Source of the DNA: Tetrahymena thermophila SB210
Taxonomy: Eukaryota > Ciliophora > Oligohymenophorea > Hymenostomatida > Tetrahymenidae
Length of the DNA stretch: 64,000 nucleotides
Direction: 5' to 3'
Assembly (NCBI RefSeq): GCF_000189635.1
Contig: NW_002476559.1
Coordinates: forward strand, 372,001-436,000
Made by a program: the position numbers and the translations under genes. Below the pieces are notes generated by a model. The model was given only the letters and a program-made list of their open reading frames with translations, ran no database searches and had not been told where the DNA came from. Shown here one piece after another: positions 23,121 through 45,100 of this stretch. The stretch's first letter is position 1, and each line of letters opens with the position of its first letter.

Positions 23121-26100
23121 ATGGACAATAGTCAAATGACACCAGTAAAGTAGCAGCCAAAAATGCAATAATAGGATGACAATATCAATTCCTTTCAAAC
23201 TTAAAGCAATGCTTTGGGGAACAACTTATTTAATGGTATGGCTACCTCATCCATTTTTTTAGCTAATTCATAAGCTAATTTGAACCCTTTAACTACAAAA
23301 GCTTACAGTAACTTAAATAAAGTGAATGAAAACTAATCATCTGACACTATGTTTTACCCAATCAATGATCCAATATTTTAACCTACTCCATCTCCAAATG
23401 TTTATATGGAGTATAAAGCTGGGAATAACAATAACCCCTATCTTAATTCTTCTTTTAAGACTAATGGGATGCTTGCTTCTACCAAGAAACCATATAACAA
23501 TAACCTATTCCTCACTCCTATAAAGGAAGATGATAGAAGGAAGCCTGCCTATATTAACTCAATTCTCAAGTAAAAAACTCTTTTAAAAGCATATAGATAG
23601 AGATAGCATTAAATTACATATAAAAGCATATAAAAATTAGTATACTTAAAAAATTTTATTAAAACATTTCTTAATAAAAACAGGGATTCACCATATTTTA
23701 ATGGCAACAATATTTGCAGAAAATTAAACTTCGAGGATGATGTTGATGATTTTAGTGGAAATTGTTTTAACCCTTAAGCAGGAATTTTTGAAGAAAAAAA
23801 GGGTGTATTTTCTAATTACAATATGAACTACCTGCTGATGCCTTAAAATTAGTTTTATCCAGCGTTTTACAACCCTCAATTCGAGTAAATAATTTTGAAT
23901 TTCAAAACAGTTTTTTCTTTATTGGAATAGCCATTATACCAAAGAAGAGCGTTTTTACTGCAGTAAATTTTTGAATATGTAAGAGCAATTTTGATTTTTC
24001 ATCATTAATAGAGTGCTTGCTTGATTGCTCTTTAATTATAGTTTGAATAGTAAAGAAAAAGTGTATTTATTGATAAAAATTGCGCTAAAAGATTAATTAT
24101 TATTAATAACAAAAAAGTGATGGGAAATCAAATAGTCAAAAATCAATCTTTATTTATTAGTTGATTTTAAGAATTTAGGATTTGATTAAAACAAATAGGC
24201 AAGCAAAAAATAAATAAATAAACAAACAAACAAATAAAAGGAAAGAGAGAAGGAAAGAATAAAGAATTTATGAAAAGTTGTGATAAAAAACTAATTATTA
24301 TTAAAAAAAGAAAAATTAATAAATAAATAATCTTGATTGAAATAATTAAATTTAAACTTTGAAAATCAAAACTCAAATTTTCAGCTGAAAAATTTAGCAG
24401 CAAAAAACAAAAATTTTGGAGATCAAAAAGATTTATTTATTTTTTTAAAGCAGAAAATTAATTTTAAACAATTTTTAAAAAGAAATCAATGGCATATTAA
24501 ATGATATTTACTTACCTTAAATTAACTCCCAAAAATTAGTGATCAATCAAATTTTACACAATTTAGCGCATTTAGAATAAATACTTCAAACTTTTTTTGC
24601 GTTTATTAAAAAATGGTCACTTTAGCTTGGGTTTTTATAATTATTTATTCACAAAATGTCTGTCTCTACATACACAAATACATAATTGCCTATTTATAAA
24701 AATTTCCTTTCTCTTTATTTCATTGTATTTAATTTAGTCATCAGATTGATTTCTAAAGGATTTTGAGAACTTAATTAATTAATCTTTCTCCAAAATAAAT
24801 AAATACTGTCTGGATATTTAATTAAATTTTATTTATCTTAGACCGACTATTCTAATTAAAGATAAATTTTATTAATATTTTTTATGACTTCATATTCCAT
24901 TAACTCAGTCACCAAAAAATCAATTAATTTCTGAATAAAAAATAAAAAAACGATAAAATAATTTTTTATATTTTATCTCTTACTAAAATCTACATTTTAT
25001 GAATTTAGATTAAAAATGATATTTATAATTTTTATTCTATTTTAATAATTAGCTTTTTGAATACAAGTATTAATAATATGGATTTTCAAGTACTCAATTA
25101 TAATAAGAGTTTACTGACTCCCTTTGTAAACGAATCTCCTGAAAGTAAAAAGGGTAATAATTACAATAACCGAATTGAAACAACTTAGATTCCCAAATAA
25201 TTTGAATAAGAAAGCAGCTCAAAAAAAACTTAAAAACCAACAAAAGAAGGAGATAAAAATAGTGTCAATAATACAGAATAAACAATTACTACAGACTACA
25301 ATAATAGCTTTTCTAACTAAAATAACCAAAAAAAATTATAAACTATTCAATAAAATGGAAATTCACACATCTAAGCAAATGCTAGCTCAACAAATAATCA
25401 AGCAAATTCAAATAACACTATAGCTCCTTAAGCATCAGTCTTTTCAAGTAATCAGAAAAAACAAAAAACTTGCAATTGTAAAAAAACAAAATGCTTAAAA
25501 CTTTATTGCGATTGTTTTGCAGCAGGCGAATTATGTGGTGGTGAGTGTAATTGTTTTGGATGTTTTAACACATCAAATAGTGAAAAACGTGCTGGAGCTA
25601 TTGTAAGCATTATGGATAGATAACCAGATGCTTTTGGTCCAAAAGTACAGCAAAACACTCATAAAAAGGGTTGTAATTGCACTCGTTCTGGTTGCTTAAA
25701 AAAATACTGTGAGTGCTACACTTTAGGTGTTAATTGTGGTGAGTATTGCAAATGTACCTAGTGTAAAAATGTTGATTTAAATCATTCAGAAAGATTAGCA
25801 CTATCAATGAATGGCAGCAATGGCATAGGAAATAGTGTCGATTTACCTAAAAAATCCTCTTCAGATAAAAGATAGCAACAGCTAGACGAAATTGAAACCA
25901 AAGCAAGTACCAAAAAGAAAATCTTTTCGAATTAAGAAAACAGCAAATTTGCTTCTAATAATTCATCATCTAACAATTCGAATAATGAAGAAGAGGAAGA
26001 GGAAGAAGAAAATTAAGAATTAGATGAGGAATTAGAAATAAAGTAAAATAGCAGAATGAATAAAAACATGAAAGAAAGAGAAGATGATATTGATGATGAA

Positions 26101-26493
26101 AATGAATAAGAAGAAGAGGAAGAGGAAGAATAAGAAGAAGAAATCAACTAAGATAGGTAAAGATAGATCAATGAACAAATTTCTCCATCTTAAAAAATGT
26201 ACACAACTCCTCTGAAATAGCCTATTAAATAAGATTCTAGAAGTTTAACAACTGCTGATACTGCCAAAAAAAACTAATGCCAAGAAAATGATTCAGAAAT
26301 AAAGAACAGAATAGTTAAATTAAAGATTAGTGAGAGCCAGTCTACTAAGAAATAGCAACCAAATAAATCAGAAAATCAAAATAACCATGAGCATCAAATT
26401 GATTAGGAAGATCATAGTGCTATTAAAACTTAAACACAATTTTCGACTATAAAAAATAAATCTTAAATAGCTAAAACCACTAAAATTAGTTGA
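23121..26493 (+). CDS. CXC (tesmin/LIN54/TSO1-type) DNA-binding protein
   Basis: Proposed exons 23121-23569, 23684-23884 and 25068-26493; 692 codons (691 aa) with matching phases at both junctions. The N-terminal half is Asn/Ser-rich with a [13 protein letters not shown] segment. The core has two CXC modules: [19 protein letters not shown] (about residues 340-380) and, after a spacer beginning [27 protein letters not shown]...[12 protein letters not shown]. Each has the C-x-C-x4-C-x3-Y-C-x-C pattern that binds zinc and contacts CHR-type promoter elements in LIN54. The C-terminus is strongly acidic (runs of Glu), then Ser/Lys-rich. By family analogy it is a nuclear cell-cycle or developmental transcription regulator of the MuvB/DREAM kind. 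The CXC exon is certain. The link to the two upstream exons through a 1.18-kb intron is inferred; alternatively the gene starts at ATG 25078. Confidence 0.8.
23885..25067 (+). other. Long intron of the CXC gene (or spacer between two genes)
   Basis: About 1.2 kb of AT-rich sequence between the donor at 23885 (gtaaat) and the acceptor ending at 25067 (tacaag). The open frame running on after 23884 has intron-like composition. No other gene supported. Confidence 0.5.
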
Positions 26494-28670
26494 TTTATTT
26501 AATTACTGAGAAAGATATTTGATCAACAGACAAACAAACAAACAAATAAATAAATCTATATAGATGTAAACAAAAAATAAATAAATAAATATAAATTTAA
26601 GTTTTCAATAAAACCAATCCTAATATCTATCAATAAATTCTCAAAATATAATAACGAAAAATATATAACATATCTATCTTATTTATTAACTAAATAAAAC
26701 TCTACAAAGTTGCTAAGCTAGCAGTCAAAAAAATTGGATATTTTACTATAATATACACAATCAATCAATCAACCTTTAAAAATCTAGAAAGTGATTTAAA
26801 AAATAAATTATAAATCGAATAAAATCAAACAAATAAAGGAAGAATAAATAAATAAATATATTATCTATAAAAAACTACTAAAAGAAAAGGAAGTATTCAA
26901 TAATAAACAAGCAAGCAAATAGAATTTCTTTCTAACAACTAACATAATACACATTCATAATCACAATAAAAATTAATAGTTAGTAATACTGCTAAATAAA
27001 TTTATTTATTTGTTTTTCCTTAGCACCAAATTGCAAATAGCTACAACATACCTATCACCTTACACCCATTTATTATAAGATCTTTTACATTTTTTCCATA
27101 AAAAGAGAGATAATAAAATAAGCAAATAAATAAAACAACAATAACCTTAACTTAACTGTGCTATGGCATTCATTAATAATATTGTATAATTTTATGAGCT
27201 CTAAATAAATAATTATTTTTCAAAAATACTAACAATTCTTAATATATCCTTAGCTGCTCTTATTTTCACTTTTTAGAGAGCATAATCGTTAATAATAACA
27301 ATTGAAATAGAAATAAATGAATAAAATATAATTTATGTATCTTAAAGAAAATGATAAAAAATATATTCCTTTTCTTGTAATCAATAAAAAAATAAAATAT
27401 ATATCTTATTAGTCTTATCTTCTCAAATATTAACTTTTCTTTTAGTTTCCTTCTTTCCTTTTATTTAAATTTCTGTGAATTTTCATCTATCAATAATTTT
27501 GTTTGTTTTTTTGTTTGTTTGATGGATTGACGCTTTAATTAATTGTTACAATATAAATTATATTGTTGACTAATTTACATAGTCCATAGAAATAAAATAG
27601 ATGGTTAGAGAAATACTTGCATAAATAATATTTAAAATTTATAAATATTAAAAAATCAGGTTATTTATTAATTTTCATAATCATTAGAACCTCATAGATT
27701 CAATTAAATAAACTAAATGAAACTATTAAAATAAAATTGTATTCATCCCAGTGTTAACATGTTATATTTATTTATTTCTTATTCCATATGCTTTAATACT
27801 CAAAGGGCTTGTAAGCTTGCATATTTTTTGGATTATTCTCATTAATAGAATTTGGAATTATTTAAAGATAACAATTTAATAAGTAAATATATAAAAATAG
27901 GTATTTTGGGTTTATTAAGGATATTTAAAATATTTTTATTTCATGGGAAATTGATGATAATAAATGGATCTTTCTAAAATAACTCCAAAAAATAAAAAAA
28001 GGGGATGTTTTGTATGGAATTATTTTGAAGACTTTAATTAATAAATTGAAAATTTAAAAGATTAAGATACGATTTAAAATATAAACATATTTTGCTGGGT
28101 TTAGATTTTAAACAACCTTTTGATTTTTAAATAAGTGAAAAAATCGAAATGAAATCAATAAACATAAATTATATTCATATTTAAGAAAAGTGAGATATAT
28201 ATATAAATATACTTGTTCACAGTATTTGAAATAATAGGCGAACAAAATTGAAGATTTTTTTAGGATTCACATACATTAATTAATATGTTCATATATACTT
28301 CGATCAATCGATCGATAAGGACATAAGCATTCATTCATTCATTCAATTCTATAAAAATGATTTGATTATTCATGTATTGTATTGTATTTAATCAATAAAT
28401 ATTTTTAACTACAAGAAAACTGATAAATATATTTATAATAAAAAAATAATCTTTTTCTGCTATAGTATTAAAAAAGAGTTACAAACAAATAAACAAACAA
28501 ATCAAAATAGAGTTCAAAGAGAGCAATACTAAAAAAGTAGTAACTTGAAGGTAAAAAGGCTAATTTAAAAAGGAAACAGCATTCAGTAGAAAATTTGAAG
28601 TAATTCGATTAAAAAGTAAGAATCATCTGTGAAAAAAACACTATCAAATATTTAAAAACAGAATTTAATC
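26494..28670. other. Intergenic region between CXC gene and PKG-like gene
   Basis: AT-rich, with AAAC/AAAT short-tandem tracts near 26530-26590 and 28488-28502. The A-rich, T-poor stretch at about 28480-28670 resembles a ciliate 5' UTR. Inspection of both strands gave no frame with protein-like composition. Confidence 0.55.
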
Positions 28671-37328
<8,658 letters not shown>

Positions 37329-39166
37329 ACAAATAGATTATTAGAATCGAGAGTAAATCACCTGTCTACCTACATACATACATAAATACCTACATACCTA
37401 CCTATCTATTTATCAATAATCATTTAATATATATATTTATATGTAATTATTCTAGCTAAAATATTTCTATAAAAAAACGAACAAAAAAACAAGCAAACTA
37501 ATAAAGAAATAAAATAACTCAAAACAAGTAGAAAATAATACACTAGAAGAAACAAACAATCGTAACAATCATGTCTATAGTAATATTTTATTTTGGCTAA
37601 TTTGAGTAGTATTTTGATATAATAATTTATAAGAATCATATGACATTCATTCTATATAAGTTCATCGTAATGTATCTCATATATATTATTTATATCTTTT
37701 ATTCGACATCAATATCTATCTATCTATCTAACTATCTTTTATTTTCTTTAAACACCTTTTTCAAAAGAGCAAAAAAAAAAGTCATATTAAAATTCTAAAA
37801 TTCCTTAAATTAAATAAATAGTAAAATTAATTTTCAAAAATCCTTAAAATTAATGAATTTAAATCAAACTTAATGCCTTTATTATAAATAAATTATTTAA
37901 ATTCCTTTAATTAAACAGCAGTAAAACTCATTTTTCTTAAAATTAATTTTAAACTCTTAAAAAAACACAATTATTTAAAGAATTTTTGTTTTAAAAATAA
38001 ATTCGTTAATAAATTCCACACAACATATAAAAAATCTATGAAAATTGTTAATTTAGGGATAACAAATTTCATTTTTCTTTTAATGATTAGCTAATTTTGA
38101 TCATATCAGTTTAATTAGTGTTAATATTTAAAATATATATGCTTTTCTTTCAGATTTCAGAGAGAGTCTATCTAACTCTTTAGATTAATTTACATTTTTT
38201 AGAAAAATATAAAAGGAAAAAATATGTTTATAAAAGCTTGATATTTTGTTAACATGAATTTATTTAAAGAATATCTTACTAGATCTAAAAATTAGATTCA
38301 GTGTTGTTAAATATATAGAATAGAAAACAAATACATACAATTGAAAATGAGTATTAAAGAAATGACAATACAAAACAGTAAAAATAGTAAAGAAATTTAA
38401 AATACAGAATTTGATAATTATAATTTGTAACCTTTCTAATTACAAGAAAATCTAATGAGAAACTTCAATAGAAATTGTTTGTAAACATAGAGAGGTAGAT
38501 CCCCCTTAATGATTTACTATCAATCTAATTTGTGGAAAAACCTTCGACAGACAAATTATTAGTTAATCTATATATATAAACAGATTTTGTTATTGCTTTT
38601 TAATTTAAGAAATTATCATGAATTTTTGTTTGTTTATTAGTTAATCTATTTCTGGGGGTAAATATTTTTTTATTTATTTTTATTATTTTTGCTTTCAATT
38701 ATAAAAAGTAGATTTTTGAGATTTCCATTTGGAATTAACTTTGAAATATAATTTAAAAATGTATCAAATTAAATTGGAGATAAATGGTTTGTTTGCTGTT
38801 TTGATTGTAAATTTTGTTTAGATCAGTTTACTTGAATGCATGTGTTTTTATGGAATATATTATTTTTACTCTATATTGCATTTTTGATTTATTGATTCTT
38901 TAGGTTTTTTGAATGATTTTTAAGATTCTACTTGAACGAATCTATAGTAAATACTAAAATTAATAATTTATTTAAGATATTGTATGAGAATTGAGATAGT
39001 TCGTACTATAAAGTTAAATAGATCAAAATTCTGTTAGAATATCAATTAAGTAAATTATTTAAATTTTAAAAATAGAAATCAAAGATATTTCAAATACTTA
39101 ATATATGAAGTACATAAAAAAACATAGTGATAGTGAAATTAAGTGCTAAAATATTTTATTATTCTT
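37329..39166. other. Convergent intergenic region between the PKG-like and RNF213-like genes
   Basis: Starts with a CTA/CATA-rich tract (about 37365-37405, tacctacatacataca type) and a TATC microsatellite at about 37711-37732. It is otherwise AT-rich, apart from a possible small frame at 38347-38835. Confidence 0.5.
38347..38835 (+). CDS. Hypothetical small protein or untranslated open frame
   Basis: ATG 38347 to TGA 38835, 163 codons with the ciliate code. The first 60 codons (beginning MSIKEMTIQNSKNSKE) have protein-like composition, with GRSPLMIYYQ near codon 50. The rest is hydrophobic and AT-driven (YLFLLFLLSI) and may be an intron or chance. I recognise no family. It lies between two convergent genes. 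Treat as a weak candidate. Confidence 0.25.
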
Positions 39167-42100
39167 TCATTTATAGATGTCTTTGATATTCTTTTTGTAA
39201 ACATCGTCAGAAAAATTATCCATCATCATCATGTTTTGATTTTTGTTACTATTTTTAGGAGCATCTTACTTTATTTAGAAAATACTTGAAAATTATTAAT
39301 TCTTTATGTTTAATTTATTTCTAATATGCTTATACACGTGATACGACTATCCTATTGTTACCTTGTGCTTCATTGCATTTTCATATTATGCTTCGACATT
39401 AGTTGTATCGTTCCAAAGCTCTTCATAAATATCTAAATAGAAAATCTATTCGAAAAGACTTCCTTTTGGGCTAATATTTTCATTATCCTAGCTCAAACAC
39501 CTTAGTATAAACCTCCCTAAAGCTATTTTGAAGTTTATCAAAGTTACTGATTTATCTATAAATGATATTATTGGCTATAACTCTTTTTCAGTTATTACAA
39601 TCTGGTAAGCAGGGTTACATAACTCTACTAACTCATCCATATTCATCTCTTCCAAGCATTTGATGATGTCGTTCAAGTGTACCAATTTTAGATCTTCTAA
39701 ACATTACTTGATTTTGATATCTTATTATCTTATTTAAAGCTACGAAAGCGCAGAATCAATAGAAAGATTTCCTTGATTTTTTTCTGATTTAAACATTTAG
39801 AAAACAGTTGATAATTGCTAAAGCAATTCATAAACCTGAGTTTTGTTTTAGAATAAGCCTTATATTCTATTTTTCATTTATTAGGAGATTTACTCTTGCT
39901 CAATAAGGTTATTAGATAGCAAGCCTATTTGGTTGATTTCTGATAAAAAGAAAAACTTTTAGCTTGATTCTAAATTAATTTGCACTGCTCCGTCAAGTAC
40001 CTACTCTATCAATTCTTCTTAAAGTAGTCTAAAATCAAAAATATAACTAAAACCTCTTCCATACTCTAAATTACTTAAAAAATAAAGCATGTAAATATTT
40101 CCATCAAAGGATTTCATAATATTCTTCGAGCAATCAATATTCTAAATTGGCAGTTCATTTAATTTATCTTGCTCTTTTGAAGAATGATCAATAAGAATAT
40201 TATAAACTAGCTTTTTAAGTCTAGGAAATTCCTCAAGTTTTTCTAGCTTAACCAGCTGATATATTTTATTGATAAAATTGTTCTATTAATTGACTAATAA
40301 CTCTAAGACATTGGGGAATTATCCGAATTATTTATCTCCTGTAAAAAGCAAGTCACTTAATTTGGTCTTTTCAGTAATTTGCTAAATTTAATGGGACTGG
40401 CAGCCTATTTGGTACTCAATTTCTCTCTCTTTAATCTTTTTTTTATTAAAATAAATTATTTTATAAATTAAAAATATTTCTTAAAATTTTATTTGTAAAT
40501 TGAATAAAAACTTACATCTTTCCAGTTTGGTATGATTTATTCTGTATAATACTTGTACAGGGAGTGATTTTTTTAATTACCAAGTGCTTCAAAAAGAGTT
40601 ATTTCTTAAGCTTTCTTTTTTGTGAATTTCTTGATGAAGAGACTATTTATTTACTAAGTGAAATATACGAAGGACTTAAGAGACTTTGATAGATATTCAA
40701 ATTTAGGCAAGTCTAAAAATTCTTTCAAGATTTTCAATTCATCATTCTTTGAATTTTACTTTATATATGACTGTATAAATGAGCTAGACAGATTTAACTC
40801 AGTTGCTCTTAGATTTCTTAAATAATTTTAAGAAATTTAGTTATCATTCGGATTGTCTTTTTCTAAAATTACTGGAACTTGTTCGCACTTTGAATTAAGT
40901 ATAACTTATTATGATTTCTTTATTATTGCAATAATCTATTGTGAAAATTAGGAATTCAAACTTGCCCTTTGTTATTAATTGCATTCTTTAATTTGGTTGT
41001 TGGTGATTAACTCATTTATGATTTTAAATAAAATAATTGTCTATTCGCTTTCGGATAGATTATACATTTATTTCATATTACTAGTTATATGGTTAAGAGC
41101 TATATCTATTTATTCGTTCATGTATTTTACAGGATCTGCTTCATAATGTATTCTTAAATTCCTATTAATTTCTTTTGTTTATACACTTATTTCACCTTAT
41201 GACTTCATATTATACACTTGCATACTTACAGAAGAGTTATATTTTTTATTCAACTGAAATGCTAATAACAAAGAATAGTAATATATTAAAGCAAAAATTC
41301 TAAAGTCAAGACTTGTTCCTTAATCTAATTTAAAAGTAGGCATGTCGTCTTCTAACTTAATATAAAAACCTGTCCATTAGTTATTAATTTTTATATTTTC
41401 TAACTAATCAGGTTTTTTATGAGCTTCAGTTAATACTTGAGTAGTGTTTTAATTACCCAATTAGATCAATTTACCACATTACAAACATGGGTAAACAGAT
41501 TTTAGATGTGGACATGCGTCTGAAAAAATATATTCTTTACAGTTAATGCACTGATAAAGTTGAGTGTTTCTTTAGGAATCTCTGTGGAATAAATATATAT
41601 TGTTGTACATCATGAAAGGGTAATGTGAATTTTTATTTAATATGCCATTAAATATGTTTCCAAAAACATTTTGAGACTGCTTTAATTTTTTTTCTAAATA
41701 TACTTTTAGGATATTTTTAATATGGTCATTTTTGTTTTCAAAAAATTCTTTGTAGTCTTTCATTTGCACCTCACTTAAAAATGAAGAAGAAAGCAAACCT
41801 TAAAATGCTTTAGAAATCTATTTAAGCCAAGTACAATCTTTGAAATATGGAGACAAATTCATCTTTTGCTGCATAATATCTCCTTATTTGTACTGATTGT
41901 AGAACGATTTTGCAAGATATAATTGTAAATTAGAATCTGTCATGTTTGTAAAGAATTGTTTTAAGTCATAGTCGATTTGTCTATACTATGTGACATTTTT
42001 ATTGATCAAACCGATTAAATGTTACACCACATGCCTGAATACAGCCATATAAATTAGTTTTTACATCTATGTTAAATCTTTTAATTAGCAGTTATAGAGA

Positions 42101-45100
42101 ATCGGTAAAAGATATTAACTAGATGAAATAGTGGTTATTGAATTTTTAATAATGTTTTATTAGATTGCATTAGAGAAGATTACCATGTAACGATATTCAG
42201 TAGATTAAATTTCAATTAATCTTTTTTATAAATCAGTTTAAAAGATATTTACTAGCTTTTCTTCTGATTTGATAGAAAAGGAAAGCTCGTTCATAATTAG
42301 ATTAAATTTGATTAAAATATTTGTTGGGAATTCTTGATTGTTATTTACATAAAATGATTCTATTTAACCAACTATGGTAAAAAGTTACTTTGTGAAATCA
42401 GGACAATATTCTCTTTCTCTGCATTTAATAGCACTGTAAATAATTTCAAGCAAGAATTTATTCCACTTGAGTTCAAAATCTGTTTATTTGTTATCTTAAT
42501 TAAACAAATCAGCAGGAAATTCAAATTCTTTTTCACTTAGTATTTCTGATTACATACTCAAATCTAGTTGATAAAGGTTTTTCAATTGTATTTTGAGGTC
42601 ATGTAAATACAATTCTTCTAAATTTTAGAAGAATTCAAGGTTTATGAAATTAAGTATTTTTAAATTGACAGAAAGTCCTTTGATAATTTCCTCAATAAAG
42701 CAAGAGAGAAGTAAAAGTTCTTGCTTTATCTTCAGGATATCCTCTTACTTTACTTGTAGTTAATACAAATCAATAAACTAGACTAACTAGCTGATTATTT
42801 ATTCATAGTCAATTTTGTTCAATTTGACTATTTAAAATACCTATTTACTAGGCTGAATAGATTAATAGATCTTGCTGACCAAATATCTTAAGAAATTTCT
42901 TATATTTGCAGGATTATTATTTTAATTTATATTTTCCTCCATGATTTTTTACACAGATAAAAATGGTTCAAACTGGGACATAATATTTTCAATTTTTACT
43001 AAATCACTGCTGTAAAAGTAACAAAAAGCAGTCTGTTATATAACTTATTCCAGATTATTTTTATTCAAATTAAATTAAGGAGAATGAAGCAACCAAATTA
43101 ATATATTTTTTTGATATTGAGTGATGTTTTACTTCAAATATTTGTAAAAATCATTTAAGAATAGTTCATTTAGCGAAGCACATGCCTCGAGATCGCTTTA
43201 TTTGCACAACTATTAAAGACTTTTTTTAATTTAAGAGCAAATTTCTTAAAATTTATTTAATTTGCTTGTCTCCTGTTATTCATTTTGGGTTATTCCATTA
43301 ATTGATAGATCAACATTTGCTATTATGCTATTTATAATGCTATATATTTTTTCACTTTCATAAAATTATAGATCAAGCTTGTCAGTATCTACTTCAAATC
43401 TATTTGTGTTTTCGAAATTATTGAATTTTATTTATTCTTTGTAAATTCCGGTTGCAGCATCAAAATGTTTGACACTTAAATCAAAGATTTCAAACAGTTT
43501 ATTTTGAATAACTTTCAGAGCTTAATTGTTATTAGATTGATCATATATCATATTTAACAAATTATATTTTTCTAGAACAAAGATGACTAAAGCAAGTCCT
43601 TGATATGCAATTTCATTAAACCCAAGCCAAAAAGCTTTTGACAAGCTCTGCCTTTGTTAAATAAATTTCTTTTATAAGACGCACTTTTAAAGAAAATCAT
43701 CAACAGTTTATACTCCAAGAACTGAAAGTCTATCTCTGATTCTTGCTTGGGCTACTTACATGAATAGAGAAACTATTTGTTGAAGTTTCTGATTTTTAAA
43801 AATTCCCCACAACTGAGATAACCTTATAGTTCTGTACTTTTCTCTGTTAATCTGTTTATATTCAATTAATGTGTAAGAGTTAGTAATGTTTTCTTAAACA
43901 GTGACAAAGTAATCCATAAATTTTTCTAAATTGACCACATTAAGCAAATTTTCTGACCTTTTTTCTAAAAGCATTTGCACATTAAATTACTCTTTCAACT
44001 CAATGTATTTAATAGGTATGAAATTAAGTGGGAATAAATCTTCTAAATAATATTATTCCCAAATATTTTAGAAAGGCAAAATGCTAAATTGATCGTGAGT
44101 TTTGACTGTGACCACAGCGAAGTAATTCTTAGAAATCTCTTATGGCAATTATTTTTGCATATATATAAATGCCTCAGTGATTTTTTATCTCACAAGGACT
44201 AATCTATCATAAGTATCAGTAAGCATATCAGTTACAACTAAAATTATCTTTGCACCATGATCTTCAAATTACATCTATTGAAGATTATATGAATCTAACT
44301 CTTCCTTGAAGAATTAACTAAGAGTATCTACTAATTTTTACTAAGATTCAATTTCCTGTAATTAAATTCTTTTCTTTACCTATGGCAATTTAGTAGAAAT
44401 GCAAAAACTTGGAGAATAAATTGTAATTAAGTTTGAGTTATTGATATTTTCAAATCTATACTAAACATCTAATATTCTCCTTTTGATGAATTCTTCTAAG
44501 CTAAAATAGTACTTTGAATCAAAGAATTTTTACTTAAAAATTTTATCTTTCTCATTAATGTAACTTAGTGACCTAGAGAGAGGGATTAATCTGTACAAGA
44601 TTTAGATGATTTAATCATTTTCCAGAGATAAGTCTATATTTTCTGATTACTAATTTATTTCTCTTTGTTAAATCACTAAAGTTTAAATAGCATCTTAGAA
44701 ATTTTGGAATGTGAATTATTCAACCAATTATTTAAAATACTCATAGACATCTTCTTTAACCTTATTTCCTTTCTGATCAAGTGTCATACCTTCATCGAAC
44801 ATGTGCTTTTCAAAACGATTCAATAATGGTCCATCCATTCTGTGAATTTAGCTCATCTACTGAATCAGTATCAACTTGAATCCTTTGCCAATTTATATAT
44901 TACTGCTGTCTGCTCCAAAAGATATTTTGCAATATGGTTTACCATTTAATTCCCTGAAATTTTGGTTGAGCAGCTCATATAAGCTTTAATAAATGTTATC
45001 AAGATTTTGTAATACAACAGCAATGCCAGATTCAACACAACTAATAATCTAATTTATTATTGAATAAGAATTTTCTGTGCTTTAGTCTTAGCTGAAGTCT

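Noticed and set aside
24167..24403. Minus-strand ORF rich in Leu, Ile and Phe
   Set aside because: It lies in the AT-rich intron or spacer of the CXC gene, lacks motifs, and is an artefact of poly-A sequence.
42330..42460. Cys-containing stretch (CREREYC) considered as the missing RING of the RNF213-like protein
   Set aside because: Only two cysteines with no further metal ligands at RING spacing.
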